Made by a program: the position numbers and the translations under genes. From Phymatolithon calcareum (taxonomy: Eukaryota > Rhodophyta > Florideophyceae > Hapalidiales): a stretch of DNA of 64,000 nt. Every line of letters begins with the position of its first letter. Positions within the stretch are counted from its first letter, which is position 1. Location: NCBI GenBank assembly GCA_977006965.1, contig OZ345375.1:1736001-1800000 (forward strand), given 5' to 3'. This document shows positions 10,232 through 20,640 of the stretch, one piece after another. The notes beneath the pieces are model-generated. The model was given only the letters and a program-made list of their open reading frames with translations. It was not told the origin of the DNA and made no database searches.

Positions 10232-10494
10232 GTGTTCTCATGACCGTTTGAGGAAACATAGAGACAGTCAGATTGGTTCTGAATGGCCGGCAGTTCTAAC
10301 TTGACCGCGGTTGACCAGGTTCGGAATGGTACAGCTGCGACAGCTCTCGAGCACAACGTTGAGTCAGAAGGCAGTCGTAACGAATAGCAACAACTTTTGG
10401 TCGTCTCAGTGCTCTTTTGGGAGCACAGGGAGAGAAGTGGCCGGTATAGGCGTCGCGCCACTCCCGGTCCCTGTTTTGGGAAACCAGCGGTCAT

Positions 10495-11196
10495 ATCGGA
10501 TCACGACGATTAACTCGTGTGCGGCAACATTTTTGAAGAGCACGTGGACCTTCGCGAGGTTCTACAACGCTGAGCGGCAAAAGGTAATGAACTCTTCTTT
10601 TGTTCTGAACTGTTCATTGCCGTTTTGCGATAACGTGTACGCAAACACAGCGACCCGAAGCATATCAGCTGATGTACACAACACTGTCCGTCTGCGCTGT
10701 AGTCTCAGCCAGTTCTGTTCTTATCTCCCGCCCGTAGATGGGCGCTATATAAGACAGCAAGATAGCCCATCGCAATAACTCGCGAAGTTGGATTCAAGAA
10801 ATAACTCTTCGTTCTACCCACAACAGCGACAATCACTCTTCGAGAAATGAAAGAATACATCGCTGCATCTCCCATTGTCCGGGTGCACGCCCGGACCCAG
10901 TGAGTTTTGACGACAGTTATAACTACGCGCAAACTCCGGTTCACGTTCCCTATCATATGCAGAGAAACCACGCTACAGAATACTGTCGTGGTCCCAATCG
11001 TCCGAAATTCGTTTCCTTTTATCATCTCGCATTGACTATCACTTCGTTGAAGGGCAAGGAATTGCTTGACATGAAAGACAGCAGGCAGTATCACATCTAT
11101 ACTGACAACCAGATCACGATTGAAACTTATGTCACACTGCGAGTGCATATGGCTCATCCCTCATCTTCCGCAAAAGAGCAGGCTTGCACAATTGCT
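10495..11196. other. No gene recognised
   Basis: ORFs on both strands are composed of unconvincing codons and match nothing known to me. This may be degraded body sequence of the LINE whose end lies at 9764. Confidence 0.4.
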
Positions 11197-11646
11197 TTAG
11201 TTACCTTCCCACAAGCTCTTTGACAAAAATTTAGTGTCCAATGAAGGCCACTTCTTGTTTGCGGCCATCGTTGGCGCCTCGGACGCGAGCGAAAGCGCAC
11301 TCTCCACCGCCGCCGGAGAATACAATGCGGGCTGCAAGCTCAGTACAATGTTCTCTTCGATGGATGCTTCAGCGGACGCGATTGCCACGCTCTCCTCCGG
11401 CAGCAGTGGCGTCGCAGATGGCGGCGGGACTGACGGAGCCAAGAGCGGCGAGGAGATTTCCCTGTCTGAATTCGCCTTACTGGGCGGCCAGCGAGCGAGG
11501 AGGACGAGAAACGGGCGCGCTTCCGTCATGGACATGCTTGCGACACCCGGCATGAGGCGTGCATCGGCAGTGATCGAGCCTTCGCCGTCCAGGTCGGGCG
11601 CACTTAAAAGCCTCCGCCGCCACATTGTCTTCGTTGACCCACCCAT
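11197..11646 (-). CDS. Possible small Ala/Ser-rich ORF, strand uncertain
   Basis: A 149-residue minus-strand ORF overlapped by an equally long plus-strand ORF (11234-11713) in antiphase; the region is GC-rich and open on both strands. The minus product starts MGGSTKTMWRRRLLSAP and is rich in Ala, Ser and Pro, resembling a targeting peptide but with no recognised domain. The plus product is a Ser/Ala/Gly-rich polypeptide. Its ATG lies about 30 bp from the ATG of the plus ORF at 11674, so the two would be head to head if real. I cannot decide which strand, if either, is coding. Confidence 0.3.
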   Translation of the reverse strand: MGGSTKTMWRRRLLSAPDLDGEGSITADARLMPGVASMSMTEARPFLVLLARWPPSKANSDREISSPLLAPSVPPPSATPLLPEESVAIASAEASIEENIVLSLQPALYSPAAVESALSLASEAPTMAANKKWPSLDTKFLSKSLWEGN

Positions 11647-11673
11647 TGCTGTGCATCAGAGACCTCTTCCAGC

Positions 11674-12252
11674 ATGGCTTCGTACAAAGACGACGAATTC
11701 AATCTGGCATTGACCAAGGCTTACGATAAGGGCGACATTGACGAGTTTATGCGACTTCTCGATAGCGCTGTGGAAGAAGACAAGCCGAAGATTGAGAAGA
11801 GTGAGCCCGTTCAGATGAATACTTCGGAAAGTCAGAGCTGTTCTTTCGCAGATTATTGCGCCCCTAACCGTCCCGGGAATCGCAATTCTCGCAAGAAACG
11901 CGGAAATGGTGCTCGTCGCGCGAACGGGTCTAATCGTCAAGACCCTGGTCCCAGTCGTCTTCATGCTAATGCTGCTGAGTTTGTGCTGTGGTCTTCTCAT
12001 CGCAATTTGACGAGTGAAACTGACGATAATATTGACGACGGCCGGCACTGTGCCGGTGCGTACGCGCACCAACCCATATCCTTTACAAGTTGCAACCATG
12101 CTGTGCACTCCTATGGGATTCTCGAACCCTACAGAGACGAGGCGAGCTTGCTGGTTGATGCGAAGAAATTTTTTGAAGTTCAGTGTTTCCGGGTGCTCCA
12201 CGACGGAACCCAGCCAACAGTCCATCAGTTCCATCACAAGGGATACTTTTGA
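11674..12252 (+). CDS. Hypothetical protein, 192 residues
   Basis: ATG in good context (AGCATGGCT). The N-terminus is hydrophilic and helical (DDEFNLALTKAYDKGDIDEF), followed by a basic stretch NSRKKRGNGARRANGSNR that could be a nuclear localisation or RNA-binding segment. A His- and aromatic-rich C-terminal part carries scattered cysteines. No family recognised. A minus-strand ORF of similar length overlaps it, but its product is less protein-like. It could be a small gene or a gag-like ORF of a nearby retroelement. Confidence 0.4.
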   Translation: MASYKDDEFNLALTKAYDKGDIDEFMRLLDSAVEEDKPKIEKSEPVQMNTSESQSCSFADYCAPNRPGNRNSRKKRGNGARRANGSNRQDPGPSRLHANAAEFVLWSSHRNLTSETDDNIDDGRHCAGAYAHQPISFTSCNHAVHSYGILEPYRDEASLLVDAKKFFEVQCFRVLHDGTQPTVHQFHHKGYF

Positions 12253-12366
12253 TGCTCAAAATCTGGTTTTATCTGCAATCGTTGCACAGAAGGACAAGCC
12301 CAGCGTGATTCTCGAGCTCCACGGAACATGACCCATCGTCGTGATGTGACCCGTGGTCCAAAAGAG

Positions 12367-12516
12367 CAGAAAGTGTATGAGGAAAACATGGCAGCAGCCC
12401 GTGATATGAATCAACGACGCAAAGATACGTCATCCACAACGTCAAGTCTGGACAAATTTTTTGCCACGTTGCTTCATATCACGGGCGGCAGCCATGTTTT
12501 CCTCATACACTTTCTG
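12367..12516. repeat. Long inverted duplication, about 48-bp arms
   Basis: The left arm begins at 12367 (CAGAAAGTGTATGAGGAAAA) and the right arm ends at 12516 with its reverse complement. Arms match over about 48 bp with a few mismatches, around a spacer of about 50 bp. The left arm reads as plausible coding sequence on the plus strand, and the right arm encodes nearly the same peptide (YEENMAAARDM) on the minus strand. The structure is therefore an inverted duplication of a coding fragment. A transcript would fold into a stable hairpin. Confidence 0.75.
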
Positions 12517-12599
12517 CACTTCATGTCCGACGAGATTTTCTCTGGACATGTAGATAAATTTCAAACAGAATTTAGGGGTCCATGACAGGATAACAGCCG

Positions 12600-12960
12600 G
12601 TCAACATCTGGATGGCGAGAAAGGTATGTCGAGTGGAGCAACAGTAGCAGGCGTCGTGCGGGATTATTCGACCTGAGTGCCTTGCGTGAAAGAAATTTGC
12701 TCCTAATTGCGTCAGCGGGGTCTGTTAAAAAGGTGATTGTGGCGATATAGCTCTATGGCACTGAAAGCGAGTCGCAGTCCAATAGGTCAGCGATCCATGA
12801 TTAAGTCATGAGATCTGAATTCTCTCTCGACATCAGGTATACCGACGAGCTGTATGGTCTCCTCTGAGACGAACGAGGTGTCATAGAGTCACAGCACAGT
12901 TTCTAGTACGACAGCGGGAACTCTTTTGTCATTCTATAGCAAGCCTGGCCCTCCTTCGGT
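12600..12960. other. No gene recognised
   Basis: Short unsupported ORFs only; lies just beyond the 3' tail of the LINE fragment that ends near 12975. Confidence 0.5.
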
Positions 12961-13856
12961 TAGGGGGGTATGTAATAATTAATTTAAAAGCTCCCGACGC
13001 CTCACCTAGGAGTAACAGGGCTTGCTTTCCGAACCGTTTTCTAATGTAGCGTAGTCTGGTCACTCATGGCCTCCTTAATTCGAATTTCTCTACTAACAAG
13101 TGCACTTGTGAGTCCTTTGCACTCATCCTCGACATCAGGGCCCACCTGCGCTGATGATAAAATGCGTTGGAGCGCAACCAGCTCAGTTACCGCTGTGGTA
13201 TCACAGTACTCATCCAGTATCGATTTTCTCCACAATGGCGCTCTATTAAAAATCAGCCTCAGGCATCTCAGCCGTGTCGTCCTGTCCCTTAAGCAGATGA
13301 TCCATGGTAGTTTGGTCGATTCAAAGGGAATCGTCACCGATCTTCCATTTTCTTCCTGTGCCCATACTTCGATTATTTCTCTTCTTCGGCTCTTCTTCGA
13401 TACTGCTCCCTGTTCCGCTTTTTGCAAAGCTTTTCTCAAGTCCTCAAATTCCTTGAGACACTCCACGTTCTTTGTTGCTACCACTATTTCCTCCTCTCTA
13501 CCACAATATTCTTCTGTCTCTTCGAGGTGCTTCTTATGCCGTAGCAGGCTCAGGGAGAATCTTTCCGCTTGATGTCTTCGACTCATCTCTGGAGGTTCTA
13601 GTCGACACAGGACTCGCATTCGGCCGCGTCGGTGCTCTGCATACTTTCCGAAGACATTCTTGTAAAATAATCCTTCCGCAGATTCGATAGCCGAACACAA
13701 TCGCTTTGTCATTGGCGTCATATGTACGGCATATTCCCATTTCGGCAGCATTAAGCACTTGAAGATTCTGATGCATGTAGCGGGTGGGAATCCTCGAACG
13801 TTAACTCCGATCTGCCGTAGTTTCCTTCGGTGAGGAGAGAGACATGTGTTACAGGA
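12961..13856 (-). pseudogene. 5'-truncated LINE: reverse-transcriptase C-terminus plus 3' UTR
   Basis: The minus-strand frame is open for 272 codons (stop at 13041) but lacks an ATG at its 5' end, as expected for a truncated copy. It reads GVNVRGFPPATCIRIFKCLM and PKWEYAVHM, the thumb-region pattern of non-LTR reverse transcriptases (a line of residues after the YxDD palm), then a long basic helical C-terminal extension. Catalytic YxDD is absent, being upstream of the truncation. After the stop, about 60 bp of 3' UTR ends in GGGAGCTTTTAAATTAATTA near 12975, related to the family A tails at 6073 and 9764. Confidence 0.65.
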
Positions 13857-13859
13857 CAA

Positions 13860-15050
13860 CAGAAGTTTTCCAGCCTGTTTCTACCAGCATTCTACGTAAC
13901 TGCACGAATGCAGAGCTCAATCGGTGCCCTGAACCGGGTACATCTTCTAGCAGTCCAATCTGATAAAAAAACTCTCCTGTACAGCTCACGGGTGCGGTGC
14001 GAGCGGTTGTCAAGAGAATCCGACTGGAAGACAGTCATCTGTCCTCGATCTGCCTCTAGCAAGTGCCAAGACTATCCCGTGTAGACAGCTGATCGCATTT
14101 GGTCTTCATTCAATCGATAAGGTCAACGCCAGGTACAGTACTGGTAGACTGTCTGCACTTCACCGTTTTCCAATCCATGACATATTCCAAGCGGGCCGTC
14201 CTTAGAAACCGAGTGGATCATATTTGGCTAAACCAGCTTTAATGTACCAACCATACCAAACCTTATTTTGCTCTTTATGTATTTTATGAATGGTTGGTTT
14301 AAAAACCAATCATTATTAATACATACAAGCGAGAGAGGGGGATACGCCGGCACGGGGTCCACTACGCGAAAATACTTCCAGTCCCACCATCTAGTAATTC
14401 ATCGCAGTTCCGTGCATTGATCAACAAAACACGAAAATCTTCCTAACAAAGATTGTCGTCCACAAAAACGATTCCCGGTGCATGAACGAACACTACAGCG
14501 CTTAACTCTTCCCCCCTTGTGTCCGTCGAGCCGAGCCGGAGCTAAGGTGACGCGCAGGATCTGTTGAAGATTTCAAGGTAGTGGCGATGAGCCCGATTCT
14601 AATCACGGGCTCAGTACTAACACGCTATGCAAGCGCAAAGAATTAAATGTCACTTATCATACTCACCCACCATTCGTCTTCCCCGACAGCCAGCCCTGTG
14701 ATACAGTACAGTAGATTAGGAAGAAGAACAGGGCAGACAAAGGTTCGCACACCGCGATGTAAGCACCTCGAATCATCAGATCCCAATCTAGCCAACAGCC
14801 ATCCGCCACGACTGCACAACGGAATGCAGCCCCTTACAGTCCCATACCGTCTCGACAATTGACGCTGCAGCACAAGTGTCGTTCACCAATGCCCCGATCA
14901 ATCTCCCAGACTGCCTTACATCCATTCCCGCAGTCTCGAGACAAGCCACCCATCGGCACACACCGTTCAAGCAACGAGCCCATGAACCACTGCTCCGTCC
15001 GTGATAAGCCTCGCCACTTCACGACCGCCCATGAAAACGCACATCTGACA
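13860..15050. other. Intergenic, no gene recognised
   Basis: No supported coding sequence. A short inverted repeat around ACCAACCATACC / GGTTGGTTTAAAAACC lies near 14245-14310. The last 200 bp should hold the promoter and 5' UTR of the gene starting at 15051. Confidence 0.5.
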
Positions 15051-15824
15051 ATGGCCGCACCAGCATCCAATGCCGCCATGCACACCCCATCCCCGCCACC
15101 GCCATCCACGAAGCCGACGCGTCGAATCCGCGTACACCGTCGTCACCGACCGCCCTTCCACCGCACTCCTTACTTCCGTCTCCTCTCCCTCCTCCTCCTC
15201 CTCGGCGTCCTGATCGATCTGCTGCACCCCCGTCTGCCGGCCTCCCTCGCCGTCTCCGATCTCTCCCTGCTGCACTCGCACCCCCTCTGCGGCGCGCGCA
15301 CCTCCCTCCCTTCTCGCTGGACGGTGCTCTCCCTGCACGGCGGCATCGCCTTTGAATCGCTTCTCTGCTGGACGCCCGCCGAGACCGTCTCCCTTCTCCA
15401 TCTTTCGCCCGGTCTCTCCATTCTGCCCGCCTCCTGGGCGGCAATCCACTGGACCGTTTTGAACGGCTCTGCGACGCTCTCCCCCCTGCCGCGCGACCTT
15501 CCTTTCCTCCGTCGTTTCCGCGCCCTCTCCGTCGCCGTCGACGCCCCTTCGATAGTGCTCGAGCACGCAAGCGGCTTCATTCCGGCGCGCATGCTGCAGC
15601 GCGCCTTTCTCGAGGCATTCGTCACCCTCACGCCCTGGCCGCTGCTGCGCCACCCGTTCGACGTGGGATGGGAGTTGGCGCGCTACACGCGCGTCGTGCT
15701 CATTCCGTCCACTGCGCGTGTCATGCTGGGGTCGGCCTCGATGTTGTTTTCCGCGCTCGATCGGCCTTTCGCTACCGCGCGTGACTTTGCGGAGAAGACA
15801 CGGCGGCGTCGCGTTCAAGATTAA
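15051..15824 (+). CDS. Unknown single-pass membrane protein, 257 residues
   Basis: ATG at 15051 (ACAATGGCC) is favoured; the frame is open upstream to ATGs at 14859 and 14982, but the residues there are less protein-like. The N-terminus is Pro/Ser-rich, then a basic cluster (TRRIRVHRRHR) is followed by one strongly hydrophobic helix, YFRLLSLLLLLGVLIDLL, giving a type II or signal-anchor topology. The rest is a compact Leu-rich lumenal or extracellular domain without recognisable motif, ending in a basic tail (EKTRRRRVQD). High GC3 supports coding. No family recognised. It converges with the tRNase Z gene. Confidence 0.65.
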   Translation: MAAPASNAAMHTPSPPPPSTKPTRRIRVHRRHRPPFHRTPYFRLLSLLLLLGVLIDLLHPRLPASLAVSDLSLLHSHPLCGARTSLPSRWTVLSLHGGIAFESLLCWTPAETVSLLHLSPGLSILPASWAAIHWTVLNGSATLSPLPRDLPFLRRFRALSVAVDAPSIVLEHASGFIPARMLQRAFLEAFVTLTPWPLLRHPFDVGWELARYTRVVLIPSTARVMLGSASMLFSALDRPFATARDFAEKTRRRRVQD

Positions 15825-16414
15825 GGCTTATGGGGTGCTGCGAGCGAGTGAGCGAAGCAGCTTCAGGATAGGTTTTCTACACAATGATTGTGCTCCAAAG
15901 TCGCATTCATTGACTGTTTGTTTGTACCCCGCCGCTTTTACGCGCCGCAAACGGACCCGCGCCCATGTGGACGCGGATGCACCCGTCCCTCTCCGCGGGG
16001 CTGTTGCGGGCGCCGCTTGACGGGTGAGCATGCGCTTCGCGAATCCGCGCGTGCGTTGCGCTGCGCAGTCGGCGCGCGCGGATATGCTCGCTTGCGCGCT
16101 CGTGATATTATTGCCCGATGTGCGTACACGCGCGGCGTAAAAGCGCTGCGCATGCACGGTGCACGGGGCGTGGACGTAGGGCGTCAAGTTGTTCCTTTTT
16201 TTGCATTAATATTAATAAAGGGTGGAGGTTATATTATTCTAACTGATGTCGATCGATCGATCGTTCCTTGTAAGTGGTAAGTTTGATTTGATTTATACAG
16301 GACCAATACAATCCAAGCCAACCTGGTCAATTGAAAACGACGGCAGGCAGAAGCAATGGTCGGTCATAAAGTTGTTCAATTGCGGAAAACTGGGACTGGA
16401 CCCGTCGTTCACCA
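15825..16414. other. Convergent intergenic spacer with CpG-rich stretch
   Basis: Lies between the stop at 15824 and the tRNase Z stop at 16415. The part 15940-16160 is very rich in CG/GC dinucleotides; then an abrupt AT-rich stretch and a GATC repeat (GATCGATCGATC, near 16250-16262). No gene or RNA recognised. Confidence 0.5.
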
Positions 16415-18088
16415 TCACCTAATTGCGCCCACAGCGATTTCCCTACTTGTCGCTTCTTCTCCTTCCGGGGCCACCCCGTTTAGCGAAACATTGGCATTCA
16501 CATTCACATTGCTCTGCCTCTCCTTCGACATATTCGGAATGTGCGTGCTGCCATTCGAGGAGAACGCCTCCGTCGAGAACGATGGCAAGTTGTCACTGCT
16601 CACCAGTTCATCCTCTGCATTTGCCACGAGCGCGCGTTGTAGAGCGCAATCGTTGGCGTTGTTGTATCCAACAAACCGTCTGAAAACAAAGTTATCATCA
16701 TCCTCTTCTTCTGTCGGGATGTTGAAAACGCTAAGATCGCGCGCAACATACACCTTATCAACCCCAAAAAGAGCGCGTGCTTCTGCCTCCAGCACGCGAA
16801 GTTTCGGCTCACTGTACGCCACACTGGTGTGATTGAGCAGCAATCGTTTAGCCGAAACGCGCTTTGCAAACGCGGTAGCCCCTCGCGTAGAACTGTGTCC
16901 ACGCTTCCTTGCCGTGTGTGTTTCCGCGGCCAGTTTCGTAGCCTCATGCACAAGGACATCGACATCCTTCGCGATATGTGCGGCGCCCGATGCGTCGTGT
17001 GTGTCGCCAACGACGCACACGCTGCGTGCCGGTCGACCGTCGGTCATGACTTCATCCGGTTGCAGCAACTGTCCACTCCAGAGCGCCGGCTCACCCTTGA
17101 GCCATGTTTGGAAAAGGTTTCGTGTTCGTAAACTGCTACTGGTTGGGATGCCGAGGGCTGCGAGTTTCTGCTTGTCGAACCGACGAGAGATTACATTCTC
17201 CTTCACTGTATAGGCGAGACAGGGCACGGTGTGCAAAACTGGAGCTGCGACGACGGTTGCAGGCGCGCCGTCACCCTCGAAACGGTCGACGGAATAGGGC
17301 GATTTGGATATGCGTCGTGTTGGCCCATCTTCTGGACAGCCTGCACCGATGAGGTTGTATGTGAATTGTCCTGGATGCAGGGGATCTTCCGCGGGATGAA
17401 AATCGCGCGGGTTGAGCTCATATGGAAGCTGACGCACCGTAGATTTCCAGTACGGTTGCGCTCGTTTGGAGCGAAACTTCTGGCTGGAACGACCGAATTC
17501 AGGGGGGAATATAATCTCATTGATTTGTAATGCATCCTTCAGTGGAAGTGTACTCGATGCGACACCAAGCGCCATTCGTAAAAAGTTGCGAACGCCCTGC
17601 GGTCCATACACTCTGAGCGGTGGCAAAGGATCCTGTGCGGCCAGGGCACCTGCATGGGAATGACGGTGGGAAAGTACAGATAAGATAAGTCCTGGAAGAC
17701 CGTAGATATGGTCGCCATGAACATGTGTGACAAATACATTTTGCACGGCACCGAGACGCATGTAGGACCGTTGGAGCTGAGCGATGCAGCCCTCTCCGGC
17801 GTCAAATATCCAGACCTCGGAACTTGAAGACCCGCGCAAACGAAGCGCAAGGGAGGAGGGGTATCGACATGCGCCTCCTTGCGAACTTGTGCCGAGAAAG
17901 GTAAGCTCGAAGCCACCGGTGTATCCCTCCTGGAAATTCCCCACAGCTACTCCTTTCCTGCGCAGCGACGAGGAGAATGGGCGGGGGCGGGGGCGGGAGG
18001 AAGGGACCGTCGTTGCGGGCCATGGCGATACCCATTGTTGCTTCGGCTGGACGAGACGTGTGGCGGAGACGGTGAGACGACGCAGCAT
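16415..18088 (-). CDS. tRNase Z (ribonuclease Z, ELAC1-like metallo-beta-lactamase), organelle-targeted form
   Basis: Removes the 3' trailer of precursor tRNAs before CCA addition. 557 residues from the ATG at 18088; the frame is open for 45 more codons upstream, but those encode a His repeat region and look non-coding. The start MLRRLTVSATRLVQ with Arg/Ser and no acids resembles a mitochondrial or plastid presequence. Then FELTFLGTSSQGG opens the metallo-beta-lactamase fold; the zinc motif THVHGDH lies near residues 121-127, GDTHDAS near 361, HEAT near 381, GHSSTRGATAFA near 400 and LNHTS near 419. One catalytic domain only, so the short type, although with long insertions and a 120-residue acidic/Ser-rich C-terminal tail. 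Single exon. Confidence 0.9.
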   Translation of the reverse strand: MLRRLTVSATRLVQPKQQWVSPWPATTVPSSRPRPRPFSSSLRRKGVAVGNFQEGYTGGFELTFLGTSSQGGACRYPSSLALRLRGSSSSEVWIFDAGEGCIAQLQRSYMRLGAVQNVFVTHVHGDHIYGLPGLILSVLSHRHSHAGALAAQDPLPPLRVYGPQGVRNFLRMALGVASSTLPLKDALQINEIIFPPEFGRSSQKFRSKRAQPYWKSTVRQLPYELNPRDFHPAEDPLHPGQFTYNLIGAGCPEDGPTRRISKSPYSVDRFEGDGAPATVVAAPVLHTVPCLAYTVKENVISRRFDKQKLAALGIPTSSSLRTRNLFQTWLKGEPALWSGQLLQPDEVMTDGRPARSVCVVGDTHDASGAAHIAKDVDVLVHEATKLAAETHTARKRGHSSTRGATAFAKRVSAKRLLLNHTSVAYSEPKLRVLEAEARALFGVDKVYVARDLSVFNIPTEEEDDDNFVFRRFVGYNNANDCALQRALVANAEDELVSSDNLPSFSTEAFSSNGSTHIPNMSKERQSNVNVNANVSLNGVAPEGEEATSREIAVGAIR

Positions 18089-20640
18089 CGCGGAATGGCG
18101 GTGATGCTGATGGTGCCGATGGTGCGCAGTGTTGCATGCATCAGATGGTTCAGTCGTCGTTGACCTGCTCAAGAGAAGAACACGTGTCCTATTCTTGATC
18201 TCATCCACCAGTGACATCTGCACAATGCCGGCTCAAACCTATTCATTTTTGAGCCTATTATTCGTATATAATTTACCAGTAATCTAACGGACAAGTGCAG
18301 CGGATCAACGATGCATCTGGCCAGCGCAGGAGACCTATGCCAAGGATGAACTGTGCGATCGAAGGCAATGACAACAAAACCATACCAACTCTGCAACGAA
18401 GGTGTTCTCGGTGCAGATGGTGCGAAATCTCGCAGATACGTACCTTGAACCTGTTCCCAGTTGGACCAACACGTCCATGACGGATCCGCACATGACGCAG
18501 GAATCTATCCGATCTGCGCCGACCGTCCTTTGTAATGACCACGACAATTACGGTGCTTCAGTGTGATCCTCATGAGTCAAGAGCGGCACTCTGTCCTTCA
18601 CATCTTTCCTCATGCGAACGAATGCATCCTTGCAGACCTCAATTCTGCAGGTTCGGCACTCACTGGCCGTCCTCGATGCCAGAGTTGCGTTCACACCGAT
18701 GGTGTTTACCTCGCCATGACTTCGTTTATTGCCTCTTTTCGATCCTGCACTTCATAGTAGCGAAAAGAGTGTTTGGCAGTCAGTGGTCAGCGGTGCAATT
18801 CGGCACCGCAATTACAGACAGGACGGCCCCAAAAGCAATCCCGAGGGCTAGCTGCTGGAAGTGCGATGGGAAGATGTGGACCCTGCCATGTTAGCCCGAT
18901 CTGCGGAAAAATTGTCCTCAATATGCGCAGAATCGAGATGTGAAAATGCAAGAGTGAATCGATGCGTAGTCTTGTACGCAATGAGCAGGAATTAGCGAAT
19001 GGACTAGGCGCCTTTGAGGAAGAATTGAGGCATGGAACAGTGCTAATGTACTGCAGTGGACAGGAAGTTTCAGTGGTGCAGGGACGAATGGCGTTCGTCT
19101 CTTTCAGACGCGGTTCATGCAGCACGAAGAATCGGCAAGACGCCGCCCACCTTGAGCATCATCAATCAATCAATCAAGGTTGGGGATTGCAATGCGCAGC
19201 GGGGAAAACGAGATGTTTCGGGAAGCCGTCCAATAGCAGCGAACGGCACGTGGGAGGAGAGAATTGGGCAGGCGGTAGGTGGTGTCAGCGGGGGAACCGT
19301 GTCGACAGGAACATTCCAATGAGCGATCAGCATGGACAAAAATTGCAGTCAACATAGCCCGACAGACATATGATGGAATCGATAGGCGCGGCTCTGCATT
19401 GCTGACACGTGCATAACATTGGAATTTTGGCCTTGACTTGACTTGACTTGCAGAGAAGGTTCCAGAGAGCATTGCGAGGCACGCTCCGTTATTCGATTAC
19501 ACACGGCTGCGTGGTGATTTGGAACAATTTCAAAGTCGTGGGCCGCCTGACTTAGAATTGACGGAGGGAATGGTAGGATAGGACGGTAAAGCTACGCGCT
19601 TCTAGGAGGACTGTACGCTTCTAGTAGGAAAGCGACTCTTTTGTGAATTTACGTTGTAATAATAGCAAAGCAAGCATGACGAATGTCTAATCGAAGCTTG
19701 TCTGCATACTGTAGAAATTATTGTTCACCCGGTGCAAATAAAACCCTTCAAAAGTGTGTGCATTGTGACCATGCAGTTAGGAATATTCAGATTTCAGAAC
19801 GTTGGCGAAAAAATGAGTAGCAATTTTATTGCAATACGCATACACTTCTTGTCCTCCTGTCTGCCTCCCTTACTCGCGTCAGTTTTTCTTCAATGCAGTT
19901 ACCCAAAAGTGAACAACGAGGGGAAAATAAAGTGGTCGTCAGACATCGCATTATCAAAGGCAAGAAAAGTTAGGCACTTGACGTTCAGGTTGGCGCCTCG
20001 TTGTACCCACCCAATGCAAACACTTCTGCTCAATTCCCGCATGGTACAGTCGGACAATGTTGCCATATGATTCGCATTCCCATTTTCTTGCTGGACTGAG
20101 TGTCATGCCTTTGCTTTGTCTCATGCTTCCTCTTTGTCATGCATATGCAACAGTTTCGCCACCGTCCTTTCAACTTACACAGTCTCATTTATGAATGGAA
20201 AGGTACATACTTGTATATTGACCATCACTCTGCACTCTTGCTCCTTAATTTCTCCACTGTTTTCATTCCCTTGCCTGCAGCTACCTGACACCCCCTATGC
20301 AGGCCAACCAAGTCTACAACATGCACCTACCTTACCCCTGCTAATAATATTAGAATCACTAAATTCCCACCCATGAATGATAATTATTTTCAAATCCGTG
20401 CAGCAGCAGCATGCTGCAACTTCAAAGTTACGTGACGTGTGCATCAGAAAATTCGGGAATCGACGTCAGAAGTTGTCGAATACCCAGTCATAATATCCAA
20501 TCACAACGCGCGATCGTCATACAACCATTATCTCCACTACGCGCGAGAAAAATCTGAGATCGTGCATCGCAAAAATTTCCACATTTCACCCACAACCGGC
20601 AACACATCACGACCATTCTCATCGTTCCGAAACACTAGAT
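18089..20640. other. Intergenic with a degraded coding relic
   Basis: Between divergent tRNase Z and peroxiredoxin genes. On the minus strand, 18335-18900, pieces in different frames look like a decayed membrane protein: one hydrophobic segment LALGIAFGAVLSVIAVP near 18800-18860, then helical charged pieces near 18560-18720. The frames are broken by several stops. I cannot name the family with confidence. A short repeat of CTTGACTTGACTTGACTTG lies near 19430-19450. Confidence 0.4.

Noticed and set aside
14967-15818. 283-codon minus-strand ORF and a nested 183-codon one
   Set aside because: Products are Gly/Arg-rich shadows of the GC-rich plus-strand gene at 15051-15824; no hydrophobic or domain logic.
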